From Bacillus sp. AFS015802 (GTDB lineage: Bacteria > Bacillota > Bacilli > Bacillales > Bacillaceae_B), in the NCBI RefSeq assembly GCF_002561455.1, contig NZ_NTUP01000066.1, forward strand, positions 503,357 to 567,356: 64,000 nt of DNA, in the 5' to 3' direction. Below, piece by piece: positions 1 through 7,510 of the stretch. The position numbers and the translations under genes are program-made. Under the pieces are notes generated by a model, which did not search any database, had not been told where the DNA came from, and saw only the letters and a list, made by a program, of their open reading frames with translations. How positions within the stretch are numbered: the first letter of the stretch is position 1; each line of letters opens with the position of its first letter.

Positions 1-929
1 GTTTCATAGGGGGCATTGATCGTGCGTCCAAGTGTGTCAGCGAGAAGCATGAATGAAGCCCCAAACAGGGACGAGATGGGAATGATGAAACGGTAATCTG
101 TCCCGACAACCGCCCGGACCATATGGGGAATCATCAACCCTATGAACACCATATTCCCGACAAGTGCAACGGCGGCACCTGCGAGCAGGATGATCACGAT
201 GAATAGGATACTTTTGACAAACGCCGTACGTTGCCCCAATCCTACCGCCACTTCCTCATTCAAGCTCAAGATCGTCAACTGTCTGGATAAAAGTAAGGAT
301 ACCACTATACCGATCATAATGAACGGAACGATCACTTGCAGCTGAGCCCAGGTTGTACCGATCATTCCACCTGCTGTCCACATGGAGACATCTTTCGATA
401 GCTTGAAAAACAAGCCGATCCCTTCTGCAATGGCAAATAAAAAGGCAGATACTGCAGCTCCCGCCAGTACGATCCTAAAGGGGGAGAAACCACCTCTTTT
501 CATGGAGCTGATCCCGAATACCATAATGGCCCCTGCGGCAGAACCTATAAAGCAAGCAATCATGATCCCGTAATAGCTGATGGAGGGGATGAACGCGAGG
601 GCAACTGCCAATGATGCATTCGCTCCGGCTGTCAAGCCGAGTAAACCGGGATCGGCCAGGGGATTCCGTGTCATGCCCTGCATGATGGCGCCTGATACGG
701 CTAGGGCCGCCCCGACCACAATGGCGGCAACTTCCCTCGGGAAGCGGATCTCTTGAAGGATGTTTATTTTATCGCCTTCAGCCGAAAAAGTAAGGGCATG
801 AAAGACATCCCTCACTGTGGTCTCTGCCGCTCCGAATGTAATAGACACCAAGAAGGCAGCTGCAAAAAGAAATGCTGCACCGATCAATTTAAATATAAAT
901 GGAATTCGTTGATTTTGAGTTAGCATCAT
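1..929 (-). CDS. FecCD-type iron-siderophore ABC permease (partial, C-terminus outside window)
   Basis: The minus-strand reading frame begins MMLTQNQRIPF and runs open to the left edge, giving about 309 residues of a usual 330-340. It is a very hydrophobic multi-span protein with the family motif around GAIMQGMTRNPLADPGLLG and the later stretch LVGNMVFIGLMVPHMVR, both typical of BtuC/FecCD permeases. It lies 66 bp downstream of the binding-protein gene on the same strand, so it should be the third gene of the Fur-controlled operon, and a second permease is expected beyond the edge. In B. subtilis the equivalent is YfiZ (schizokinen/arthrobactin uptake). The substrate is inferred only from this resemblance. 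The start could be either of two adjacent ATGs; the RBS is weak. Confidence 0.85.
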   Translation of the reverse strand, partial: MMLTQNQRIPFIFKLIGAAFLFAAAFLVSITFGAAETTVRDVFHALTFSAEGDKINILQEIRFPREVAAIVVGAALAVSGAIMQGMTRNPLADPGLLGLTAGANASLAVALAFIPSISYYGIMIACFIGSAAGAIMVFGISSMKRGGFSPFRIVLAGAAVSAFLFAIAEGIGLFFKLSKDVSMWTAGGMIGTTWAQLQVIVPFIMIGIVVSLLLSRQLTILSLNEEVAVGLGQRTAFVKSILFIVIILLAGAAVALVGNMVFIGLMIPHMVRAVVGTDYRFIIPISSLFGASFMLLADTLGRTINAPYE

Positions 930-995
930 CCATCATCTTTTCTTTTTAAAATATGGTAAAGGGGGATTCTTATCATAAGAATCCCCCTTAAAGCA

Positions 996-1922
996 TTAAT
1001 TACCTAGAAATTTGTCTTTGAAGAAGTCCAACTGATAATCCAGTGTAAGAGGGTCATTGAAGTAAAATTCCATCATATTCACTTCAAATACCTGGTTGTT
1101 CTTCACTGCAGGAATGTTTTTATATGTTTCGGTTTCCATAAAGGAGTTATCTGCTTTAGGGTCTTTACTTAAAATCAGGTAGTCTCCGGCAAACTCAGGC
1201 ATCACTTCAGTGGAAAGGGCAAAATATCCCGGTTCCAGCGCCTGTTCTTTTACCTTTTCAGGCATGTTCAAATCCATTTCCTGATAAAGGATCTCTGTAC
1301 CGCGTCCCCAGTTGTTGCCGTATACGTATAATTGCTTATTGAAACTTTCAATGACAGAAACAGTCGCGTCTTCACCGATTTTTGCTTTGATATCATCTCC
1401 GGCAGCTTGAGCACGCTTCTTGAAATCATCGACCCATTTCTGAGCTTCTTCTTCCTTGTTTAATAGTTTCCCAATTTCAATGTGCTGCGTTAAATAATCT
1501 ACTTTTCCATATGTGTATGTAACCGTAGGAGCGATTTCTTTTAATTTATCCACATTCTTGATATTGGATAAACCGATGATCAGATCCGGATCCAGTTCGA
1601 TGATCTTTTCAAGGCTTTCATCTGTTACTTCTTCCACGCCTTCGAGCTCTTTATCCCATCGTGGATTCAATTTGGACCAGGAGTCGACGCCGACCAGGTT
1701 CACATCAAGTGCCATCACGTTTCCGGCAAATGAGGATAGAACGACGACACGCTGTGGGTCGGCAGGTACTTCTACAGGACCATTTTCAGATTGATAGGTG
1801 ATGGTATCGGATTTACTTTCCTTTTTCTTTGATTCTGATCCTTCTTCTTTCGTTGACCCATTGCTGCAGGCACTAACCAGTAACACCAACAGCAGAGTAA
1901 ACGGAATGAGCCATTTTTTCAT
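996..1922 (-). CDS. Iron-siderophore ABC transporter substrate-binding lipoprotein
   Basis: The protein has 308 residues. It opens with a lipoprotein signal (MKKW, hydrophobic core, lipobox LVSAC with Cys19), then a Ser/Lys-rich linker and a class III periplasmic-binding fold of the TroA/FepB type. The motif VVVLSSFAGNVMALDVNLVGVD near the N-terminus is typical of siderophore receptors. A longer in-frame start exists at 2003, but the ATG at 1922 is preceded by AAAGGAGA at good spacing and begins the signal peptide, so it was chosen. Its first 50 bases overlap the 3' end of the ATPase gene, which suggests translational coupling. It should capture ferric hydroxamate or citrate-type siderophore outside the membrane; the exact ligand is unknown. 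It resembles YfiY of B. subtilis. Confidence 0.9.
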   Translation of the reverse strand: MKKWLIPFTLLLVLLVSACSNGSTKEEGSESKKKESKSDTITYQSENGPVEVPADPQRVVVLSSFAGNVMALDVNLVGVDSWSKLNPRWDKELEGVEEVTDESLEKIIELDPDLIIGLSNIKNVDKLKEIAPTVTYTYGKVDYLTQHIEIGKLLNKEEEAQKWVDDFKKRAQAAGDDIKAKIGEDATVSVIESFNKQLYVYGNNWGRGTEILYQEMDLNMPEKVKEQALEPGYFALSTEVMPEFAGDYLILSKDPKADNSFMETETYKNIPAVKNNQVFEVNMMEFYFNDPLTLDYQLDFFKDKFLGN

Positions 1923-2718
1923 GTTGATCTTCTCCTTTGAGTAAATTGTATGTGATACACATTGGCTTATTTGTTCGGGGATCTCTTCCAATTTCGGCAT
2001 CAATGTGGAATACCTTTTTCAATACGTCGCGGGTGATGACTTCCTCGCAACTTCCGGATTTGACGATCTCACCTTCTTTTAACGCTACGATATAATCGGC
2101 AAACCGGGCTGCCTGGTTCAAATCATGCAGGACCATTACGATGGTGCGTTCCTGTTCCAGGTTGAGCTTTTGTAACAGTTCAAGTACTTCGAGCTGGTGG
2201 GCCATGTCTAAATATGTAGTAGGTTCATCGAGGAAAATGATGTCCGTTTCCTGGGCAAGAGCCATGGCGATCCACACACGTTGTCGCTGACCGCCTGATA
2301 AGGCATCGACTTCTCTGTACTTGAATTCAATAGTCCCAGTCACTTCAAGGGCCCAATTGATCACATCATAATCTTTTTTCGTCAGCCGTCCCATTCCCTT
2401 TTGGTGGGGGAAACGTCCGTATGACACCAATTCCCCAACCGTCAATCCGCTTGCACTTTCAGGTGTTTGAGGGAGGATCGCCATCTTTTTTGCCAATTCT
2501 TTTGTATTTCCTTTTGAAATGTTTTCACCATCCAACAGGACATTGCCGGAGTGGTGGGGGATGATACGGGTAATCGCTTTCAACAAGGTGGACTTTCCAC
2601 AACCATTGGATCCGATGATGGTGGTGATCTTTTTATCCGGGATGTCGACGCTGAGATTTTTCACAATCAGGCGGTCCCCGTAACCTATGTTTAATTCGTC
2701 TGTACAGAGGCGAACCAT
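1873..2718 (-). CDS. Iron-siderophore ABC transporter ATP-binding protein (YusV/FhuC-like)
   Basis: This 281-residue ATPase carries Walker A GSNGCGKST (residues 36-44), the signature LSGGQRQRVWIAMALAQ, Walker B IIFLDEPT and the switch His in VMVLHDLNQAARFAD, as in FhuC/FepC importers. The start at 2718 follows GGAGGT; an upstream in-frame ATG at 2760 lacks a site and sits in the Fur box. It is the first gene of the minus-strand iron operon. Its C-terminus (after PMCITYNLLKG) carries an extra tail of roughly 15 residues encoded within the next gene's signal-peptide region. In B. subtilis YusV serves several siderophore importers from a separate locus; here it is in the operon. Confidence 0.9.
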   Translation of the reverse strand: MVRLCTDELNIGYGDRLIVKNLSVDIPDKKITTIIGSNGCGKSTLLKAITRIIPHHSGNVLLDGENISKGNTKELAKKMAILPQTPESASGLTVGELVSYGRFPHQKGMGRLTKKDYDVINWALEVTGTIEFKYREVDALSGGQRQRVWIAMALAQETDIIFLDEPTTYLDMAHQLEVLELLQKLNLEQERTIVMVLHDLNQAARFADYIVALKEGEIVKSGSCEEVITRDVLKKVFHIDAEIGRDPRTNKPMCITYNLLKGEDQHEKMAHSVYSAVGVTG

Positions 2719-2745
2719 ATAATGACCTCCATTTATAAAAATATT

Positions 2746-2764
2746 GATAATGATTCTCATTATC
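2746..2764. promoter_or_regulatory. Fur box upstream of the siderophore operon
   Basis: GATAATGATTCTCATTATC is a near-perfect copy of the 19-bp Fur consensus. It lies just upstream of the ATPase RBS, so iron-replete Fur should repress the uptake operon. Confidence 0.85.
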
Positions 2765-2851
2765 GAACAATATCAATACTATAATCCTTTTTTCCCAATG
2801 TCAACAGAAAATTTGGTTGTCAAGTGAACAAAAAAGGGATAGGATGTAATT

Positions 2852-2870
2852 GAGAATGATAATCAATTAT
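2852..2870. promoter_or_regulatory. Second Fur-like box upstream of the ferredoxin-NADP reductase
   Basis: GAGAATGATAATCAATTAT matches the Fur consensus at about 14 of 19 positions, with an intact core. It lies 29 bp before the reductase ATG, so the divergent gene probably shares iron control. Confidence 0.65.
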
Positions 2871-2898
2871 AGTTTGGTTACTCAAGGAGTGAACGGAA

Positions 2899-3948
2899 AT
2901 GGATAATGAATTATTTGACGTAACAGTCATTGGGGGAGGTCCGGCAGGCCTTTACTCAGCCTTTTATAGCGGTCTTAGAGAAATGAAGACAAAGATTATT
3001 GAATTTCAGCCTGAATTAGGTGGAAAGATACATGTATATCCCGAGAAGATGATTTGGGATGTAGGGGGAATGACTCCTGTACCGGGTGCAAAACTTATAG
3101 AGCAGCTTGTTCAACAAGGGCTGACATTCGATCCGGCAGTCGTTCTAAATGAAAAGGTTGAATCGATCACACGCAATGAAGAAGGCATCTTTATTCTTGA
3201 GGGTTGTTCCGGTGAAAAACACTATTCCAAAACGGTCATCGTCGCAGTGGGAAGTGGAATCATAAATCCTCAAAAGCTAGATATCGAAGGGGCTGAACGT
3301 TTCGAAATTTCCAATCTACACTATACGGTGAAATCATTGAAACGATTTAAAGGAAAGACCGTCATCATTTCAGGTGGAGGCAACTCAGCGATTGATTGGG
3401 CAAATGAACTGGAGCCGGTGGCTGAGAAGGTATACATAGCCTATCGTAAAGACACCCTTAAAGGACATGAAGCACAATGTGCCCAGCTCATGAACAGCTC
3501 GGCTACCTGCTTACTGAACACCTCCATATCCAAATTGATTGCTGGTGCAGACCATGAATCCATTGAAAGGGTAGAGTTGACGAATCACCATTCAAAGGAA
3601 GTGTCCTATCTGCCGATAGATGAAGTGATCATCAATCATGGATATGAAATCGATACATCTTTACTTAAGAATAGTTCACTAGATATCGACATGATCGATG
3701 AGTATTATATAGCTGGTACACCTACGAGCGAATCATCCATAGAAGGGCTTTATGCGGCAGGCGATATCCTGAAACATGAAGGAAAAGTGAATTTGATTGC
3801 CGGCGCTTTCCAGGATGCCGCAAATGCGGTAAATAAAGCCAAGCAATTCATTCAACCCGACGCCAACAAGTTTGCCATGGTATCTTCCCATAACGAAGCA
3901 TTCAAGAAAAGGAATAAAGAATTGGTTAAGCAGATGATGAAATCATAA
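2899..3948 (+). CDS. Ferredoxin/flavodoxin-NADP+ reductase, thioredoxin-reductase-like (YcgT type)
   Basis: The 349-residue flavoprotein has the FAD motif GGGPAGLY at the N-terminus, an NADPH motif ISGGGNSAIDWANE near the middle, and a C-terminal AAGDI flavin-binding motif. It lacks the CxxC redox pair expected between these domains in thioredoxin reductase, which marks it as the FNR branch (YumC/YcgT). AAGGAGTG precedes the ATG. It is divergent from the siderophore operon and lies behind a Fur-like box. B. subtilis ycgT is also in the Fur regulon, and such enzymes can supply electrons for reductive iron release or for flavodoxin. The role in siderophore iron release is an inference from the location. 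Confidence 0.88.
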   Translation: MDNELFDVTVIGGGPAGLYSAFYSGLREMKTKIIEFQPELGGKIHVYPEKMIWDVGGMTPVPGAKLIEQLVQQGLTFDPAVVLNEKVESITRNEEGIFILEGCSGEKHYSKTVIVAVGSGIINPQKLDIEGAERFEISNLHYTVKSLKRFKGKTVIISGGGNSAIDWANELEPVAEKVYIAYRKDTLKGHEAQCAQLMNSSATCLLNTSISKLIAGADHESIERVELTNHHSKEVSYLPIDEVIINHGYEIDTSLLKNSSLDIDMIDEYYIAGTPTSESSIEGLYAAGDILKHEGKVNLIAGAFQDAANAVNKAKQFIQPDANKFAMVSSHNEAFKKRNKELVKQMMKS

Positions 3949-3981
3949 TGGTAATGCTGCCCCAGAGGATAGAGGGAGTGT

Positions 3982-4686
3982 TCATTTATACAGATAGATT
4001 TTTATCTGATCCTGCTTATCTATCGTTGCCAGCAAGACGTCATGTACTGTTGTATCATAAGAATTTCTTAATTGATCGTGCAGCCAGGATTCGTCTTTAT
4101 TCAGCTTCATTAATTCCGATAGGTTGACTCTGCCATCCTCAATAATGGGGATGGGGAGGTCAAATGCTTTAAAAGGGAGTGCGACATCCTGATGTGTAAC
4201 GGGCTGATACTGTGGTTTGAGAAAAAATGAAATCTCTCCTCCAGGCTCCCACAGGGCTATCGCAACTTTATGAACTTCTTCGATTTGCTGCTTCCTTAAT
4301 TCAGATAACAGGCTTTCTACAGGAATCCTTGCTTTCTTAAGATTTTTATATAAGATTTCCCCGTTATGTATTATGGAAATAGGTGAAGGATCGAGTATTT
4401 TTCGTATGGAGATTGAATGAAGACTGAGGTAAACCCCAATCAGATAGAGAATCACCAACGTTCCCATAGTGAGCATAGATCCTTTCATTCCTAACCCTTC
4501 GTCAGACAAGGGGTGAGCCATAATATTCCCGATTAAAAGTGCCATAACAAAATCAAGGAATCGCAGCTGAGAAATGGACCGTTGCCCCATTAATTTGGTT
4601 ATGACAAGTAAAAAGGTGAATCCTATAGCAGCACGGAAAATCCATTCCACAGCGGTTAATGAATCCTGGCTCATGAAGAAATCCAA
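3982..4686 (-). CDS. DUF421 membrane protein (YetF/YkjA family)
   Basis: The 234-residue protein starts with TTG, preceded by AGGAGG at 9 nt. There are three predicted membrane segments in the first 90 residues, with the family motifs KLMGQRSISQLRFLDFV and LIGNIMAHPLS, followed by a soluble domain containing NGEILYKNLKKARI and a region rich in beta strands. These match the DUF421 proteins YetF, YkjA and YrbG, whose biochemical role is not established. An ATG four codons later is an alternative start. It is followed by the terC gene's strand-mate upstream, 100 bp apart, and may be cotranscribed with it. Confidence 0.85.
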   Translation of the reverse strand: MDFFMSQDSLTAVEWIFRAAIGFTFLLVITKLMGQRSISQLRFLDFVMALLIGNIMAHPLSDEGLGMKGSMLTMGTLVILYLIGVYLSLHSISIRKILDPSPISIIHNGEILYKNLKKARIPVESLLSELRKQQIEEVHKVAIALWEPGGEISFFLKPQYQPVTHQDVALPFKAFDLPIPIIEDGRVNLSELMKLNKDESWLHDQLRNSYDTTVHDVLLATIDKQDQIKIYLYK

Positions 4687-4785
4687 TACACACGTCCTCC
4701 TTCTTTCTTAACTGACAATTAGTCTTTCCAAAAAGCACTTGCAGGAAACAATAAAGATGCCTACAATTGCAGGCATCTTCCAAGG

Positions 4786-5508
4786 TTATGCATTATATTG
4801 GTGAACATTATTTTGATCAGATTGAGAACGTTTATTTGCCAGGAACCCACCAATAAGTATCGCGGCGGTTAGTACGATGGTGATGATTGTAGTAATCAGT
4901 CCATGTTCGATATTGATCAGATCCAGGAACTTCTCATCCGATACGATCATTTCCCCAGCTGTGTAAGCAAGGATCCCTGCGCCAAGGTAAGCGATCCAGC
5001 GGAATCTTTCAAGGATTTTCACAATGGCTTTCGATCCGAATATCATGATCGGGATCGAGATGAATACCCCAAGGGCGATCATACCGATGTGTCCATGGGC
5101 GGCACCTGCGACGGCAACCACATTATCAAGGCTCATGGCAGCATCTGCGACAATGATCGTCATGATGGCCTGTCTGAGTCCGGTGTGTGATTTGATATTG
5201 GCTTCCTCTTCATCTTCAACGAGCACCTGGTAGGCAATCCATAGCAACAGGACTCCCCCTATGAGATGCACATAAGGAATCTGAAGTAAGTAGACGATGA
5301 TGGCAGCAAAGAAAATACGCAGGATCACGGCACCCGCCGTCCCCCAGAAAATGGCTTTGTTCTGAAGGTCTTTCGGTAATCTCCTCGTTGCCAAGGCAAT
5401 GACAATGGCATTATCTCCAGATAAAATGATATCGATGGCTATGATTTTTAAAAGGGCAATGATTGCACCGGTAGATATGGCTAGTCCAAGTGGAAATAGG
5501 AAATCCAT
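4786..5508 (-). CDS. TerC-family integral membrane protein (probable Mn2+ exporter)
   Basis: The 240-residue protein has about seven membrane spans. Conserved acidic intramembrane motifs IIAIDIILSGDNAIVIALA and VADAAMSLDNVVAVAG are the hallmark of the TerC family. B. subtilis relatives (YjbE/MeeF, YceF/MeeY, YkoY) export manganese and help metalate secreted enzymes. The start follows AGGAGGAAGCAAT. No yybP-ykoY-type manganese riboswitch was found in the short upstream region; only an extended -10 is visible. The metal specificity is inferred from the family. Confidence 0.88.
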   Translation of the reverse strand: MDFLFPLGLAISTGAIIALLKIIAIDIILSGDNAIVIALATRRLPKDLQNKAIFWGTAGAVILRIFFAAIIVYLLQIPYVHLIGGVLLLWIAYQVLVEDEEEANIKSHTGLRQAIMTIIVADAAMSLDNVVAVAGAAHGHIGMIALGVFISIPIMIFGSKAIVKILERFRWIAYLGAGILAYTAGEMIVSDEKFLDLINIEHGLITTIITIVLTAAILIGGFLANKRSQSDQNNVHQYNA

Positions 5509-5560
5509 ATTGCTTCCTCCTTGTGTTTACGAATCTATGAAATAATTTGCTAACTAATCT

Positions 5561-5569
5561 ATTATACCA
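5561..5569 (-). promoter_or_regulatory. Extended -10 promoter element for terC
   Basis: On the minus strand TGGTATAAT (TGn plus a perfect TATAAT) lies about 50 bp before the terC ATG. No good -35 hexamer is seen. Confidence 0.45.
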
Positions 5570-5662
5570 CATTTTTTCAATAGAAAAACTTCCAGCATTC
5601 ATGTGTGCCGTTAACTCTATTCCATGGGAGGAATTTCATGGTTAATAGAAGGAGAGTCCAAA

Positions 5663-5707
5663 GTGGCGGATGTCAAAAAAATCCCCTTACTCGATTCAGA
5701 AGAGTAG
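5663..5707 (+). CDS. Possible 14-residue leader peptide overlapping a terminator
   Basis: A GTG codon preceded by AAGGAG at 8 nt opens a 14-codon frame (VADVKKIPLLDSEE) whose last codons and stop lie within the 3' arm of the hairpin at 5679-5718. The geometry resembles a leader ORF coupled to an attenuator, but the next downstream gene (tctC) is 260 bp away and has its own promoter. It could be chance. Confidence 0.2.
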   Translation: MADVKKIPLLDSEE

Positions 5708-5718
5708 GGGGATTTTCG
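5679..5718. terminator. Terminator hairpin between terC and tctC
   Basis: Inverted arms AAATCCCCTTACTC and GAGTAGGGGGATTTT flank a short loop and end in a T-rich tract on the plus strand. It insulates the tct promoter. Confidence 0.65.
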
Positions 5719-5902
5719 TTTTCATTCCTATTGAGGATATGGTGGCGGATAGGATTTTGTGATGGTTTTCTCACCTTTCTCAATTAAGAGGAGTCGCTCC
5801 AACATATGCGGACTTTTGTGAAGAGGAAGACGGACATAGGGTTCTGTGAACTTTATAAACAAAATGGCCAAAAGAATCCTTTTGGAGTTTATTTTCGATT
5901 TA

Positions 5903-5931
5903 TTCTCATTCATTTCTGAATTTTCTATAAT
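5903..5931 (+). promoter_or_regulatory. tctCBA promoter
   Basis: TTCTCA (-35, 4 of 6) and TATAAT (-10, perfect, 5926-5931) are separated by 17 bp, 41 bp upstream of the tctC ATG. Confidence 0.55.
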
Positions 5932-5944
5932 GAAAGCGTTATCA
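5931..5944. promoter_or_regulatory. cre site (CcpA operator) at the tct promoter
   Basis: TGAAAGCGTTATCA fits the Bacillus cre consensus TGWAARCGYTWNCW at every position. It abuts the -10 and covers the expected start point, so CcpA should repress the operon when preferred sugars are present. Confidence 0.8.
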
Positions 5945-5971
5945 GAATAAATTTGAAGGGGGAAATCAAGG

Positions 5972-6985
5972 ATGAAGAAGAAAAGCGGTATCATGGCTCT
6001 TATTTTATCAAGCTTATTAGTCGTAACCACTGCATGCGGAGGTTCGGACACGGCCAGTAATTCTGAAAGTGATGGGGACTGGACCCCGTCTAAACCGATT
6101 GAAGTTGTGGCTCCTGCAGGCGCAGGAGGAGGCTGGGATACTACGGCGAGGACCGTATCAAAGGTGATGGAAGAACAGAATATCATCGATCAGCGCATGG
6201 CGGTCGTCAATAAGCCGGGAGGAGGAGGCTCTGTCGGATGGTCCTACATCAATGGGAAGAAAGGGGACAATCACACGATGTTTGTGACTTCACCGCCGAT
6301 ATTCTTTGTTCCCCTCAATGGACAATCGACCCTTTCACACAAGGATTTCACGCCGATAGCGGGGGTGATTGCTGACTACGGTGCGTTTGTCGTAGATGCG
6401 GATTCCCCGTACGATACAATGAATGATCTTGTAGATGCGTTAAAGAAAGATCCAACATCCGTTTCGATTGTCGGGGTTTCTTCACCGGGCAGCATGGATC
6501 ATATGCAGTTCGTTAAAGCCGTGAAGGCAGCAGGGGTGGATGTAAAAAAGCTGAAATACGTTTCCGCTCAGGACGGGTCCGGTATGAGTATGCTTCTTGG
6601 AGGAAAAGTGGATGTCTATTCCACAGGTCTTGCCGAAGCATCTGAGCAAGCCCGGGCCGGTAAGGTGAAGGTTCTGGCGATTACCGCTCCAGAGCGTTTA
6701 GAAGGGGATACCGTTTCAGAGTTTCCAACCTTAAAAGAACAAGGGATCGATGATGAGTTTGTGGTTTGGCGCGGGTTTTTAGGGCCTAAGGATATGGATC
6801 CGGATGCCGTCGCTTTTTATGAAAAAGCCTTCAAGGAAATGATCGAAACGAATCAATGGAAGGAAATGCGCGATAAATTCGGCTGGACGGATAACTATAT
6901 GTCCTCAGAAGAGTTCGGTCAATTTCTGGATGAAGAATACAAGGAAATCGAAGCATTAATGGAGGAAATCGGTTTGAAAAAATAG
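5972..6985 (+). CDS. tctC: Tripartite tricarboxylate transporter substrate-binding lipoprotein TctC
   Basis: The 337-residue protein has a lipoprotein signal (MKKKS..., VVTTACGG), then the TctC/Bug-receptor fold with WTPSKPIEVVAPAGAGGGWD and NKPGGGGSVGW, the loops that hold the carboxylate ligand. RBS AAGGGGG. It is the first gene of tctC-tctB-tctA, behind a promoter overlapped by a cre site. By family it delivers citrate or another di/tricarboxylate to the TctAB permease. The ligand cannot be read from sequence; the adjoining CitA/DcuS-type kinase supports a C4-dicarboxylate or citrate. Confidence 0.9.
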   Translation: MKKKSGIMALILSSLLVVTTACGGSDTASNSESDGDWTPSKPIEVVAPAGAGGGWDTTARTVSKVMEEQNIIDQRMAVVNKPGGGGSVGWSYINGKKGDNHTMFVTSPPIFFVPLNGQSTLSHKDFTPIAGVIADYGAFVVDADSPYDTMNDLVDALKKDPTSVSIVGVSSPGSMDHMQFVKAVKAAGVDVKKLKYVSAQDGSGMSMLLGGKVDVYSTGLAEASEQARAGKVKVLAITAPERLEGDTVSEFPTLKEQGIDDEFVVWRGFLGPKDMDPDAVAFYEKAFKEMIETNQWKEMRDKFGWTDNYMSSEEFGQFLDEEYKEIEALMEEIGLKK

Positions 6986-7038
6986 GGGATCGGGAGCAGG
7001 ATTTTCTGTTCCCCCTTTCTTGATAAGGAGTGAATCAA

Positions 7039-7497
7039 ATGCGAACCAAACCAGATCGGATCATCTCACTTATTTTACTTGTGTTTGCCGTGGGCTATCT
7101 GGCTCTAAGCTATCGGCTTCCGGCTTTTCCGTATGCGGTCATTGACAGCGACGTCCTTCCGAAAGGTCTCGGATACCTGCTCATCATTTTAGCCATAGTT
7201 CTATTCTTACAGGCGAAAGATGATACGGATGAAGATAAGAAGAGACGCTATGTGAAAAAAGAAGATGTCATCATTTTATTTTCCGTGCTTGCAGCTCTAC
7301 TCGTTTATATTTTTCTATTAGAACCGGTGGGATTTTTATTATCTACTATCCTATTTTTACTCGTCATACCGTTCGTACTGGGATTCAAGAAAAAAAGAAC
7401 GACGGTACTGGTGGCCTTTCTTTTTTCAGGGGTCATGTATTACTCATTCAACTATCTTCTCAATATAACATTACCACAGGGGATTTTACCCTTTTAG
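7039..7497 (+). CDS. tctB: Tripartite tricarboxylate transporter small membrane subunit TctB
   Basis: The protein has 152 residues and four predicted membrane segments in two pairs separated by a charged loop (DDTDEDKKRRYVKKED), as in TctB (DUF1468). The ATG at 7039 is preceded by AAGGAG at 8 nt; an in-frame GTG at 7030 lies within that site and was rejected. The gene sits 53 bp after tctC and 13 bp before tctA. TctB is the small, poorly conserved partner of the TctA permease. Confidence 0.85.
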   Translation: MRTKPDRIISLILLVFAVGYLALSYRLPAFPYAVIDSDVLPKGLGYLLIILAIVLFLQAKDDTDEDKKRRYVKKEDVIILFSVLAALLVYIFLLEPVGFLLSTILFLLVIPFVLGFKKKRTTVLVAFLFSGVMYYSFNYLLNITLPQGILPF

Positions 7498-7510
7498 GAG
7501 GTGAAAGAGC

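Noticed and set aside
5509..5600. Manganese (yybP-ykoY) riboswitch upstream of terC
   Set aside because: The leader is only about 40-50 nt and lacks the conserved loops.
5728..6186. 152-residue minus-strand ORF over the tct promoter
   Set aside because: It is antisense to the tctC signal-peptide region and crosses the promoter and cre site. No RBS.
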